Shown: one piece after another, positions 16,801 to 25,506 of the stretch | Layout: each line of letters begins with the position of its first letter | Numbering within the stretch: position 1 is the first letter of the stretch | From: an uncultured Actinomycetes bacterium | GTDB lineage: Bacteria > Actinomycetota > Acidimicrobiia > Acidimicrobiales > RAAP-2 | Assembly (NCBI GenBank): GCA_903825305.1 | Contig: CAIKAC010000002.1 | Coordinates: 62,001 to 126,000 of the forward strand | Direction: 5' to 3' | Length of the DNA: 64,000 nucleotides | Position numbers and translations under genes: made by a program | The notes under the pieces: model-generated | Databases searched by the model: none | Seen by the model: only the letters and a program-made list of their open reading frames with translations | What the model was told of the DNA's origin: nothing

Positions 16801-19800
16801 AACATTACGGTGACGCTCGCCGGAGCGTCTAACAATGCGACGTCAGCTCTGAGCGGGACCTTTAGTGCCAACACGGCATTGGGTCTACCTCTTGGTTCGG
16901 GATGGAGCGCTACGACCACCATCGTGGTTCACGACGCCAACGGTGTGACCTCTGGATTGGGATTGAGTGTTGCGGCGAATGATGGATCGAATGCCTTTGC
17001 GGTGTCAGGTACAGCATCGCTCACCGGGACGTATCAGGTCTCGGTATCGGGCTCCATGAACCTTGGCGGTGCATCGCTCAGTTCGCTGTCGGGCACGTGG
17101 ACCTCAGGTTCGGCCATGACCGCCCAGGCAAGGCTCTCTGTTGGTGGAACCACCATTGCAGTGAACCTGTCGTACACCTCGACGTCAACGTGGTCGATAA
17201 AAGGCTCTGGCTCATTCTCTCTCTTTGGCACGACCTCTGCCGCAGTATCAGGAATGGTGAGTGATACCAACGGCACCGTGTCCGGATCTCTTGCGAGTTC
17301 CATCACGGCAGCCGTCGCATCGGGGATGACGACGACCTTGACCTTGAGCTGGACACCGAGTGATACGACCACCGTGGTCGGAACGGGCTCACTGACCCTT
17401 GGGGCTCAAGGGTCACTTGCGACGACGCTGTCGTACACCTCGCCGTCTGATTACTCCTTTAGCGTCACCGGCCAGACCACGCTCGATCAAGTGACCTTGA
17501 CCAATATTTCGGGTAGCTATCAAGCTGGTGGCTCATTGAATGCGTCAGCACAAGTCATCGTTGGCGGCGCCCCGCTCTCGGTTTCGCTTTCCTACCAAGA
17601 TCCCACTGATTGGTCGCTCCAAGCCAATGGTTCACTCGCTATGTTCGCGAACACCCAAGCTGCAGCTTCGGGCACCATTGTTGATGTTGCAGGAACGGTG
17701 TCGGGGGCGTTCAGTTTGAGCGTGACCGGTGGTGAACTCGCTCCTTCTATCACGGCTGACATGAGTGCGACCTGGACGCCGACCACCGTGGTCAATGGGG
17801 TACAAATTGCGACCAGCGGTCTTACGGGAACGGCAACCATTACAGCGGGAACCGCTGGATCGCTGAGTGCGAGTTTCTCGTACACGAGTGCTACGAACTA
17901 TCAATTTGCCATTACCTCGGGATCCATTACCGTCGACACCGTTTCGATCAGCAACGTCAGCGGCAGTATTGCCAATGGTGGAGTACTGAGTATCTCGGGC
18001 ACGATCACCATCGGGGGTGCCTCACTCAGCGTGACTGAGGCCTATACCAATGACACGACGTGGACACTGAGCGCGAACTCCAATCTGTCGCTCTTTGGTG
18101 CCACTGCGTCGGCGACGGGATCTATCAGCGAAGGCGTGCCGAGTGGTGGTGGCTCAGCGGTAGTAACGGGTGGCTTGTTGCTCAGCGTGAATGCATCCCT
18201 GCCGGGTTCGATGACCCTTACCGCATCAATGAATTGGACGCCATCGGCGGGCCTGAGCGGTACGGGAACGCTGAATCTTGGCTCCCCGGGAACGCTGGCG
18301 GCCACGATTACCTATGTCGATGCCAGCGATTATGCCCTGAGCGTTTCAGGGAGTTTGAGTCTTGGTGCCATGACCTTGAACTCAGTGAGTGGCACCTATG
18401 GCATTGGCTCGTTGGCGCCATCTGCTCCCCATGGAGCACCGTCCTATGCCTTGGTGGCCTCGGCGAGCGTCTCGATTGCTGATACCTCGCTCACGATCGC
18501 ACTTGATTACGCGAATGCTCGCACGTGGCAGTTTGATGCCACGAGCACCTACACCATTTTTGGCGCAGCACTCAGTGGGTCGGGCCTCATTGCTGAGAAC
18601 AACGGAACCGTGACGGGAACGCTGACGTTCTCACTTGCCAATGCCGTAACGGTGGCTCCGGGGGCTGTACTTTCCAATACGCAGCTGAGTTGGGACATCA
18701 CCACCGCTTCCTTGATCGGCTCGAGTCAGCTCGCTGTCGGAGGCGTGACCCTTGCTATGGCGGTGAGTTATCACAACGCTCACAACTGGTCACTGAGCGT
18801 GACGGCGGGCTCGACGGGAAGCTTGTCGTTGGCTCCGGGTTTTTCTCTTACTGCGGGCGCATTCACGGGAACGCTTGGTGAGGCCAGTGGCGTGCTTGCT
18901 TGGTCGCTTCAAGCCACCGCATCTTCGGTGACCCTGGTTAATGGCGCGGATGGTATGAGTGCATCGCTCGGGGCCACCACTATTGCTCTCTCATCGAGTT
19001 GCCCGACGAATCTCGGGAACTTGCCATGTCCATCAGGGTCGAATTCGTTGTATCTCGGGTTTTCCACCACCTTGAATGTGACCTTGGGTAACGGACTCAG
19101 TCCCCAAACGATTTCGGCAGTTGGTGCGTACGGCGTTGATTCGCACTCGTTTGTTTTAGGCGCATCATTGTCAACCATCTCTATTGGATCTGGCCTGCTC
19201 AGCATCTCGGGCGCGCAATTGGTCATGGCGTATGGGGCAGGAGCTGCTACGCCGAGCACTTCGGGGGTGAGCTTTTCAGATTCCAATGCCGGGAAGGTCA
19301 ACGGCTTTGCTGTCTTTGCTACCGGCCAAGTAACCCTGAATGTTCCTGGAGATTCAGCGACAGTGGGGGTCACCTTCACCTATGCCAACGGTGGTTTTGT
19401 GGTCGAGGCGACGTTGCCAAGTGGTGGCACAATCGGCGCCACCGGAGCGCAGCTGCAGAGTTTGGCCTACGTGAGTGTCCCTCAAACCATCACCTTGGGT
19501 TCGCTGGTTCGGTCGGTCACTGCCCCTGGGTTGGTGTTTGGCGGAACCATTGCACTTCCCACGTGGCTTGATACCTACCTCGGCCTCGCACCGGGGGCGA
19601 GTGCCTCACTGTTTGCGAGCTACCAAAGCGCCTCGGTCTACGCCGTGAGTGCCGTGTTCAACATTGGCTTGCCAGTCGACACTGGATCATCACAATTTGG
19701 TTTTAGCTTTACGAGCTTTACCTTGACCTTGGGATCCAATGGGTCGGGCCCTTATCAACAGGTCAGCGCGACGGGCACCATGGCGGTCTCGGGGAGCGCG

Positions 19801-22149
19801 GGAGATCAGTCTGCGATCGCCGTGACGGCCATGTTGAGTTATATCGACGCAACCGAAACCATTGCCGGATCCATATCTGCGGTGGGCCAAGGTGGTGCGA
19901 GCATTTGGGACAACGCCTTTGGCATGACCGGCCTCGACATCACTGGCTTTGCCATCTCGCTCTCGGTGGAGCTCGCCACTACGCCGTTACCGCTCCCGGG
20001 TCTTGGCTTGGCAGCGTCGTTTACCTTGGCGGGGTCATCATCGGGACTCTGGAGCTTTCTTGGGGTGGCGCCAAATACCCCGATGACCGCAATAGTGAAT
20101 TTACAAGCGTCGAATCCCTGTATGGACATCTCCATTGGCACGGCCGGGAGTTCCACGACGGCGATCGATGTATTTAATGCAGGTGTGCTCAAGGCCAACT
20201 ACGCCAATTTGATCGTGGCTCCCGATGGCTGCCAAGTCGGCGTCTACAGCGTGGCCCCTGGCATTGCTCTCGATTTCCAGGGAAGTTTCCTCAATACACC
20301 CGTGAATTTCCAAACCACAGTTGAAGTATCTCCAACACTGTCTATAGAGGGTTCACTTTCCATCGGGGCCTTCTCCGCAGGCCCCGTGAACTTTTCAGCC
20401 ACCACTGTTTGCATTGCTGCGGGAATTGCTTCGAGTGTTCAACCTTGTTCCGATATTCAATCGGGCACCCAAGCGGTGATCGGATTTAGTGGTGGCATCT
20501 CGGTGCTGGGCACCACGGTTGATCTCTCGGGGGCCGTGAGCGCCACCGCCATGACCTTGAGCGGAACGATCGCCAATCTCGATACCGGTGGTTTTGGTAT
20601 TTCGAGTCTGGTCTTTAGCGGGACCTATCAATCGAGTCCGCTCTCCTTCGCCTTGAGCGAGACGGGCAACTTTGAAGTCTTTGGCACCGCTATTGCTGAG
20701 TCAGCATCGTTTAGCTACGCCAACGGCCAAGTAGACACCATGGCCTTCTCGGTAGCAGTCCCCAACATCGCTTTGGATTCGGCAGCGAGTCTGAACGGCA
20801 CGATCAGCTTCTACGCCAGTTCCGTAACGGGAGAAGTAGACGTAGCCGCATCGGGGTCAATTTCGGTAGGTGGATTTACGTTGAGCATTAACGCATGCCC
20901 CAACGGTTCGCCTGGCCTCACCATTACATCTAACGGCGCGACACTCTGTTCGGCGACCATGTACGCGTGGGGTGTCTTCACGGCAAATGTTTCGGGGCAA
21001 CTGTGGTGGGGCACACCACCATCTGGGCAACTCATCTCTAACGCCGTAACGGGAGCGACGACTACAGCATCTGCGGGAGATTTTTCGTTCTCAGTGGAGA
21101 ACGTCACGATGGGGATTCAGGGATTCAGTGTGCAGGGCACGGCTGCGCTGAGTGACATCGGTGGCAATTTCTCGGCCATGTTGTCCCTTGGCCTGTACCT
21201 GTCGAATGCCGCGTCGCAACCTGCCATTGAAGTCCAGGGATCGTTCACGCAAAACGGTGCATTTAGCTTGACGGGAAGTGGCACCGTTGATTTGGGTGGC
21301 CTTGGGGTCAATCTCAACGTGACGGCGGCGTCGACCTATCACGACAGTGGCTCGGTGAGCGCGTCGGGGAGTTTGGCGATTGCTGGCACCACCATCAATG
21401 TGGCAGGAAGTTTCAGTGCAGCCTCGGGTGGCATCAGCGCCTCGCTGAGTGGGACGGCTGATTTTGCCCCGGGTGGTTTTAATCTCGGAAACGTCACCAC
21501 CTCAGTTACGGTGAGTCCGGGCTACGAAGACATCACCTTGTCGGCGTCGGTCAATTTGGGCAATGTCCTCACAGCCGGTATTAACACCAACATCGGCATC
21601 GTCAATGGACAAGCAGCGATGTATCTCACCGTTGATGCTGGCTTCAACATGCCAGGCATCAACATCAGCGGTAACCTGACCTTGACCAACTGCAGCTCAA
21701 GTTCGTGTACGTCGCTGACGGGATTCTCCGCATCCATTGGTGGTCAGTTCACTGACTTCACGGGAGCGAATTACAGCTTCGGTTCGGTTGCTGTCAATAC
21801 CAACTGGAGTTTCTCGTTCAACGTGAGCGGATGGACCAATAACTGCAGTGGGGTCGTGAACACTGGCGCTAATGAGTGGCAGGCGTGTTTTGGTGGAAGT
21901 TATTCGCTCACGGTGAGCTCATCTTCCCCTTACTTGACCTTTGCGGTGAACTTCCAAGCGTCCGTGAATGCGGCCAACTGGGAAGTCAACACCTCGTGTT
22001 CAGGGAGTTGGTATCCCTCGTCGTGGAACTGCAACACGAGTTCATACTTTGGAGGTTGGTACAGCGTTGCCTCCGTGGGGGTGAGTGTTGATAGTCAAGG
22101 GAATCTGACGGCAAGTTTTGCTGGCGTCAACATGAGTATTCAGATTTAG
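13858..22149 (+). CDS. Giant secreted beta-repeat protein (2763 aa)
   Basis: A very long exported protein of unknown function. Residues 1-26 are a signal peptide (MRTVRAALATLVVLSSMLIG, cleavage near AMAS). Residues about 30-760 hold several Ig-like/DUF11-type modules with paired cysteines. Residues about 765-865 resemble one fibronectin type III domain (PSDLAVTQ ... GLLPATTYWVTVTA). Residues about 880-2640 are tandem modules of roughly 90-110 aa, rich in Gly, Ser, Thr and Ala, with recurring motifs such as 'SYTSPSDYSFSVTG' and 'GTVSGS', suggesting a stacked beta structure. The last about 120 residues are Trp/Cys-rich and non-repetitive. No LPxTG motif, TM anchor or catalytic site is visible. 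The ATG is not preceded by a strong ribosome site; a TACCCT at 13828 could be a -10. An adhesin or matrix role is a guess. Confidence 0.8.
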   Translation: MRTVRAALATLVVLSSMLIGTTEAMASNVAPVSISFLSATGQNLSTLRLHAQSPDLVIVKVTNNSSNPSSSQVDPTLSFSDSPGITVSAVELSGATISKSARSMWPCSKGSTVVCQLRTPSGGPYVIQPNTSVLAAVIFSSGAITPGTPGLSVSAAGALSGVGSGNVRETVVMGQPTDPVGASGLRLLVAGDSIVTAGQSASLTYTLDDGGRSAIRPARRGAASVTLSKLLPGSIIRWRATGTDWKCTGKQNASPTCTTSSTVATGSHSAPLQLSYVEAPGLASTQQHPIAPKYLLWQVGVLTHMATSRTIVGKVRESVALKPRVADQLEIAARVTGSSLLTPGASTTMEVDHRALAGTVGAVKDRITLPSGVSVARAVSSNGWRCPAGAKVITCTHAASLRTSVSGNRYSLTLSSKSSVQDGVAKVSVLSQDAVDGARSSSSVPLFFLSFGGPRLVVNRYPSTTNYAAISNGSLLGLTSGVAQSVVYRVTNAGDKPIAAKSVLHVSLGLTQAGQTLNASLASAHEAGLRLSVVHQQARCTAGALGSWSCAITLSKGLAAGALSAPFVFSVSVGTPLASALLLNLSPTVQAQIQAGQLFAATASLSGDSTHPPSVSQHLDVSAHSASDLEPLLSTSAQLVAGGSSVTATARIENFGSATQGASSVTYSIPPSLQASVAPNSSCTLMAHMLGGQMVTCSVSSIPAATPGQAGTRPTPAISGPMTFTLSDLSAVGQVVIPVSVADASTTHPITTAVTLAASSAPLVALHAPSDLAVTQSGTPGALELSFRTPSNAAPNQLYLATLCTNQAMTQSCVTRDVTVTKTVTGLLPATTYWVTVTALASPGYVAATSSIVSAAVSSAPIPVARRHDSSNSKYLSIPPALGSNFCDLVSQLTALAPPTTLAAPLGGGISVSLSGVTLSNNSCSASGTTISFTGGSLDLNGTYSLSLGAGTVTSSGFSISQATLTTPAAWSGGPTVLTGSNITVTLAGASNNATSALSGTFSANTALGLPLGSGWSATTTIVVHDANGVTSGLGLSVAANDGSNAFAVSGTASLTGTYQVSVSGSMNLGGASLSSLSGTWTSGSAMTAQARLSVGGTTIAVNLSYTSTSTWSIKGSGSFSLFGTTSAAVSGMVSDTNGTVSGSLASSITAAVASGMTTTLTLSWTPSDTTTVVGTGSLTLGAQGSLATTLSYTSPSDYSFSVTGQTTLDQVTLTNISGSYQAGGSLNASAQVIVGGAPLSVSLSYQDPTDWSLQANGSLAMFANTQAAASGTIVDVAGTVSGAFSLSVTGGELAPSITADMSATWTPTTVVNGVQIATSGLTGTATITAGTAGSLSASFSYTSATNYQFAITSGSITVDTVSISNVSGSIANGGVLSISGTITIGGASLSVTEAYTNDTTWTLSANSNLSLFGATASATGSISEGVPSGGGSAVVTGGLLLSVNASLPGSMTLTASMNWTPSAGLSGTGTLNLGSPGTLAATITYVDASDYALSVSGSLSLGAMTLNSVSGTYGIGSLAPSAPHGAPSYALVASASVSIADTSLTIALDYANARTWQFDATSTYTIFGAALSGSGLIAENNGTVTGTLTFSLANAVTVAPGAVLSNTQLSWDITTASLIGSSQLAVGGVTLAMAVSYHNAHNWSLSVTAGSTGSLSLAPGFSLTAGAFTGTLGEASGVLAWSLQATASSVTLVNGADGMSASLGATTIALSSSCPTNLGNLPCPSGSNSLYLGFSTTLNVTLGNGLSPQTISAVGAYGVDSHSFVLGASLSTISIGSGLLSISGAQLVMAYGAGAATPSTSGVSFSDSNAGKVNGFAVFATGQVTLNVPGDSATVGVTFTYANGGFVVEATLPSGGTIGATGAQLQSLAYVSVPQTITLGSLVRSVTAPGLVFGGTIALPTWLDTYLGLAPGASASLFASYQSASVYAVSAVFNIGLPVDTGSSQFGFSFTSFTLTLGSNGSGPYQQVSATGTMAVSGSAGDQSAIAVTAMLSYIDATETIAGSISAVGQGGASIWDNAFGMTGLDITGFAISLSVELATTPLPLPGLGLAASFTLAGSSSGLWSFLGVAPNTPMTAIVNLQASNPCMDISIGTAGSSTTAIDVFNAGVLKANYANLIVAPDGCQVGVYSVAPGIALDFQGSFLNTPVNFQTTVEVSPTLSIEGSLSIGAFSAGPVNFSATTVCIAAGIASSVQPCSDIQSGTQAVIGFSGGISVLGTTVDLSGAVSATAMTLSGTIANLDTGGFGISSLVFSGTYQSSPLSFALSETGNFEVFGTAIAESASFSYANGQVDTMAFSVAVPNIALDSAASLNGTISFYASSVTGEVDVAASGSISVGGFTLSINACPNGSPGLTITSNGATLCSATMYAWGVFTANVSGQLWWGTPPSGQLISNAVTGATTTASAGDFSFSVENVTMGIQGFSVQGTAALSDIGGNFSAMLSLGLYLSNAASQPAIEVQGSFTQNGAFSLTGSGTVDLGGLGVNLNVTAASTYHDSGSVSASGSLAIAGTTINVAGSFSAASGGISASLSGTADFAPGGFNLGNVTTSVTVSPGYEDITLSASVNLGNVLTAGINTNIGIVNGQAAMYLTVDAGFNMPGINISGNLTLTNCSSSSCTSLTGFSASIGGQFTDFTGANYSFGSVAVNTNWSFSFNVSGWTNNCSGVVNTGANEWQACFGGSYSLTVSSSSPYLTFAVNFQASVNAANWEVNTSCSGSWYPSSWNCNTSSYFGGWYSVASVGVSVDSQGNLTASFAGVNMSIQI

Positions 22150-22189
22150 CCGATCGGGACCGCGGCGTCACTGCGCACTCAAAGACGTC

Positions 22190-23725
22190 CTAGTTCGAGA
22201 TACTTAGGTTATTGAGCGAAATGGGCAGCGCGTTCCAGGCGTAGGTGTAATCACCTTGGATGCGGTAACTAAAGGCGACTGCATTGTTGGCCCCAAGACC
22301 GACGAGCTCTGGCCCTCCATAGGCTGAGGCGTAGTCGACTAAATAACTCGAGCCGGCCGAATAGACGCTGCCACAAATGGGGCTCCAATAAGAAGGCTTC
22401 GGGTTGTATTGCCAGGTGACACTGGCACGGTGGGTTCGAAAATTGAGTTGGTATTGCCGAGGTGCACTCGAGGTTCGCTGAACGCCTGCGGGGTATTCAA
22501 AACTGCTCTGATCTCCGTCATCGAACAATAAGAGCTGCCCATGGGGGGTAATCGATATCGAGTGTTGGCCGACAGGGGGAAGCGATCCCTTGGCCAGCGT
22601 GAATGCAAAGGCCCGCAATGATCGGTAGCGATGCCAGGCCTTGGTGGGGTCGCCAAGAATCCAGTCAATTTTATGGGACGTGTAGCCAATGCCCATGACG
22701 AAGTTTTCTCGACTCGAAACCACAATCTCATTGCGCTGTGGCCAGTAGGTAGCTGAGTTGAGATGAAACCAATCGTTCATGGGACTTACGAAGCCTGCAG
22801 GATTGTCGTGTCCGGCTTTCATTGCGGCACTGATGATTGTTGCGAGATCAAAGGTTGTGATGATGCGACCGGTGGTCGTGACCTCGACCACCGTTGCCTC
22901 ATTGTCGGTTGTGGTGTTCACTTCGAGAAGCAGGCCGTGTGGATCAGGATCCATGTTGTGATGTTGGATATAGGTGATGCCAGATGAGCGGTAGTTGCGG
23001 ATGAGTGAGACGTTGCCCGAGAGGTCTTCTCGGTAGAGAGAAGACCCCGATCCTATGAAAAAGGAATTGCCCACCATGGCCGATGAGGGGGTGTTCGCGA
23101 AGCTGGTCGTACCCACCCATCGAACCTGTCCATCGGTGTCCATGATGACGGGGTTCATGCCGGGGGCAACGCCTTTAATGAGAAAGTAGCTATATCCCAG
23201 CGACACTGAATTGTTGCGAGGCACCAGTCGGTTCAGGCCCGTGGTGTAGAGCCCGCCCGTAGCATCTTGCCAAGGCGTCGTGGTGATGGTGGTACTTAGC
23301 CCTTGGGAACCTGTTGTGGTGGTGATCGTGATATCCACCGTGTTGATGTGATCTTGAACGCTGGCATAGAGGCCAAAGACCGGAACGGTAATGGAGCTGG
23401 CCGCAACGTTTTCGAGACCGTGGCTGACAAAGTAGGCGGCGCTATAACTCGCTGACACTGGTGTCGTCATGGATCCCGTGGCCGGCGTGATCACGAAGTG
23501 CACGGAGCTCAAAGTGGAAACCGGTACACCCGTGATCGTCACATTGGCAATAAACGGTGTTGCGCCGGGTGTCTCTGTGCTGACGACTGGCACAAACTGT
23601 GTCGTTGCCCCACTTCTTCCCTCGGTGGCCACGGTTCCAAACATGATGACGCCACCAAGGAAGATGCAGAGCAACACCCGGGCCGCCACGGAGGTGGGAA
23701 TTGTTCGAAGCATCACCTTGCTCAT
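22190..23725 (-). CDS. Aryl-sulfate sulfotransferase (ASST family), exported
   Basis: A 511-aa protein of the arylsulfotransferase family (PF05935 type), which moves sulfate between phenolic compounds without PAPS. An N-terminal hydrophobic segment (about 13-35) serves as signal peptide or anchor, and residues about 55-150 look like the family's Ig-like N-domain. The six-bladed propeller follows. Active-site counterparts are His255/His256, His321 in DWFHLNS, Arg339 in SSREN and His388 in GQHSI; the 18-residue spacing His321-Arg339 equals that of His356-Arg374 in E. coli AssT. Blade sequences such as WILGDPTKAW and LLLFDDGD also fit. The ATG overlaps the stop of the LPHTG propeller gene (ATGA at 23722-23725), so the two are translationally coupled. 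Donor and acceptor are unknown. Converges with the 2763-aa gene, 40 nt away. Confidence 0.87.
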   Translation of the reverse strand: MSKVMLRTIPTSVAARVLLCIFLGGVIMFGTVATEGRSGATTQFVPVVSTETPGATPFIANVTITGVPVSTLSSVHFVITPATGSMTTPVSASYSAAYFVSHGLENVAASSITVPVFGLYASVQDHINTVDITITTTTGSQGLSTTITTTPWQDATGGLYTTGLNRLVPRNNSVSLGYSYFLIKGVAPGMNPVIMDTDGQVRWVGTTSFANTPSSAMVGNSFFIGSGSSLYREDLSGNVSLIRNYRSSGITYIQHHNMDPDPHGLLLEVNTTTDNEATVVEVTTTGRIITTFDLATIISAAMKAGHDNPAGFVSPMNDWFHLNSATYWPQRNEIVVSSRENFVMGIGYTSHKIDWILGDPTKAWHRYRSLRAFAFTLAKGSLPPVGQHSISITPHGQLLLFDDGDQSSFEYPAGVQRTSSAPRQYQLNFRTHRASVTWQYNPKPSYWSPICGSVYSAGSSYLVDYASAYGGPELVGLGANNAVAFSYRIQGDYTYAWNALPISLNNLSISN

Positions 23726-24912
23726 CGGTACAGACGACGGCGAACATAGCGGTGACGCGCAGCAACGAGCAGCGTGCCAAGAAGCGTCAGTGTGCCGCCA
23801 AGCAAGCTTGCGTTACTGATGGGTGAACCGGTGTGAGGAAGGACCTCGGTTGTGGTGGTTGCCGGAAGCGTGGTCGTGGTCATGGGTGTTGCCACCAGCG
23901 AAATCTCGCTCAAGGTTGTACCGGCATAGTTCGTAACCCAAATGGTTCCGTTGGGGGCAACCGCAATACCAGCCGGTTCGCTTGCCCCGCCCACCTTGGC
24001 CACAATGTGCTGCGTGGTGGGATTAATGCTCAACACGGTGCCTTGGGCAATCGCGGCTACCCACAGCGCATTACTCGTGGCGCTGTAGGTAATGCCGACT
24101 GGAGCAATGAAACCTGAGATAGTCGCCGTGATGGTTGGCGGTGATCCTGGTGTCACTTCAGAGATAGTGGTGCCACCAAAGTTTGACACCCACACGTGAC
24201 CATTGGCGAGGGCGGTAATACCAACAGGGCCTGAAAACCCAGTGATGGTATTGGTGATCGCAGGAGGCGAGGTGGTCGCTGAAATCGAACTCACTGCATT
24301 GGCACCTTTGTCCGCCACCCAAATGGTCGAACCGTCAGGACTCACACAAAGCCCCGCCGGGTGAGTGAAACCGGTGACGACATTGGTAAGAGACGGGGAG
24401 AGACCTGGTGTGATTTCTGCGACATCGCCTGTCGCTTGATCGGCCACCCAGACCGAGTTGGTGACTGCGTCGTAGGCAATGCCACCAGGTTGGGTGAATC
24501 CGGTGACACTTGCCATGACATGAGGGCTTGCTGCGGTTGATATTTCCTCAACGACTCCGCGGGTTGCGTCTGTCACCCAAAGGTACGCGCCGGTGGGATC
24601 CAGAACGAGATCTGTTGGGGATCCCAAGCCCCCAATCGTGGCGACAATGTGGGGAGTCGGCGTTGGTGAAACTTCGATCACGCTGCCACCACCTTTGTTG
24701 GCTACCCAAATTGCAGATCCGTTAGGGCTGACGGCGATGCCAAACGGTTGTGAGAATCCTTCAAGATTGGCGACAACTTTGTAAGAAGCGGGTGATGCTG
24801 AAGCAGAACGAGTTGCAAGCATTGCCGGAGCGACAACCACAAGACCGGCTAGCACAGACGCGGCCAATGAGCGCCAGCGAGAATGAAGCGAACACCTTGA
24901 TGAAATTGGCAT
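23722..24912 (-). CDS. LPxTG-anchored YVTN/NHL beta-propeller surface protein
   Basis: A 396-aa wall-anchored protein. Residues 1-40 form the signal peptide (RWRSLAASVLAGLVVVAPAML, cleavage near ASA). Residues about 45-330 are a propeller of roughly seven blades, each with the pattern 'GFSQPFGIAVSPNGSAIWVANKGGGSV'-like (NHL/YVTN). A Thr/Pro linker follows, then a sorting signal: LPHTG at 358-362, a hydrophobic stretch and an Arg-rich end (RHRYVRRRLYR). A longer frame starts at 24966, but the ATG at 24912 has GGAG (24918-24921) at proper spacing and gives a proper signal peptide. It overlaps the downstream sulfotransferase by ATGA, suggesting they act together at the surface. The needed sortase gene is not in this window. 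Confidence 0.88.
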   Translation of the reverse strand: MPISSRCSLHSRWRSLAASVLAGLVVVAPAMLATRSASASPASYKVVANLEGFSQPFGIAVSPNGSAIWVANKGGGSVIEVSPTPTPHIVATIGGLGSPTDLVLDPTGAYLWVTDATRGVVEEISTAASPHVMASVTGFTQPGGIAYDAVTNSVWVADQATGDVAEITPGLSPSLTNVVTGFTHPAGLCVSPDGSTIWVADKGANAVSSISATTSPPAITNTITGFSGPVGITALANGHVWVSNFGGTTISEVTPGSPPTITATISGFIAPVGITYSATSNALWVAAIAQGTVLSINPTTQHIVAKVGGASEPAGIAVAPNGTIWVTNYAGTTLSEISLVATPMTTTTLPATTTTEVLPHTGSPISNASLLGGTLTLLGTLLVAARHRYVRRRLYR

Positions 24913-25506
24913 GATGTCTCCACTATTGGCTTCGACACAGTATTGCATTTGTGACCATCTCCACATCTGCGCCTAAGTGAACAGCTGGAGCAGAACCGAG
25001 ATATCGCACTCATTTCAACTGTCGCGGCTTCTTCATGCGAACACATTGCCTGCCATTGGTAAGCCTTGACGTTTGGCCCAATCGCAGCTTCGGCGGCCCA
25101 AGACAGGCTGGATGCATGTCTCGATGGGTGGTCAGGGGTTCAGCGCAGCGTTGCTAGGAACGTTGTGCCTCGCGATAGATCGAAGCCGAGCGGATGAGGT
25201 TGGTGCGTAGTTTTGGCGTAGTCAGGCGCTATTGCGTGGTTTGACTCTGGTAATGGCGGGCATTTGCCCCTTTGGCAACGCTGTGGCTGGGTGCTGGTTT
25301 TCTTTTACCCAATCCCTTTGAGTGATTCCCTCCTTCGTTGTCGACGGACGTTGCGGTCGAAGTGCCTGCCTCATGAGACCCTCAAGGCCAAGGAGAATCA
25401 CAGGGTTTTCTATGCAAGAATCCAAGTCATGGCTGGATTTCCCGAAGGGGAAATGGGGCCCCTGTGGGGGAAGGCTGGCCAATATGGCCAGAGGGACGCG
25501 GTATTC
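24913..25506. other. Long divergent intergenic region
   Basis: About 590 nt between the LPHTG propeller gene (minus) and the giant FN3 gene (plus). It contains the PucR-type gene relic at 25121-25227. The plus-strand frame of the FN3 gene is open from 25264, but the sequence before 25507 reads as non-secretory and is probably leader. No RNA gene or strong repeat seen. Confidence 0.5.
25121..25227 (-). pseudogene. Decayed fragment of a PucR-family C-terminal domain
   Basis: Read on the minus strand this stretch encodes LIRSASIYREAQRS, a TAG stop (25154-25156), then QRCAE. The intact PucR protein at 1562-3094 reads LIRSLSIYLEEQRS, W, HRCAE at the same place. The nucleotide match to about 1709-1806 is roughly three quarters identical over 80 nt by eye, without gaps; it weakens at both ends. 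The stop replaces the conserved Trp of the helix-turn-helix region. It is a relic of a second PucR-type gene, now upstream of and opposite to the giant FN3 gene. No other part of such a gene is recognisable nearby. Confidence 0.65.

Noticed and set aside
25264-25506. Upstream extension of the giant FN3 protein to ATG 25264
   Set aside because: It would add 81 residues before an otherwise normal signal peptide, and no ribosome site supports it.
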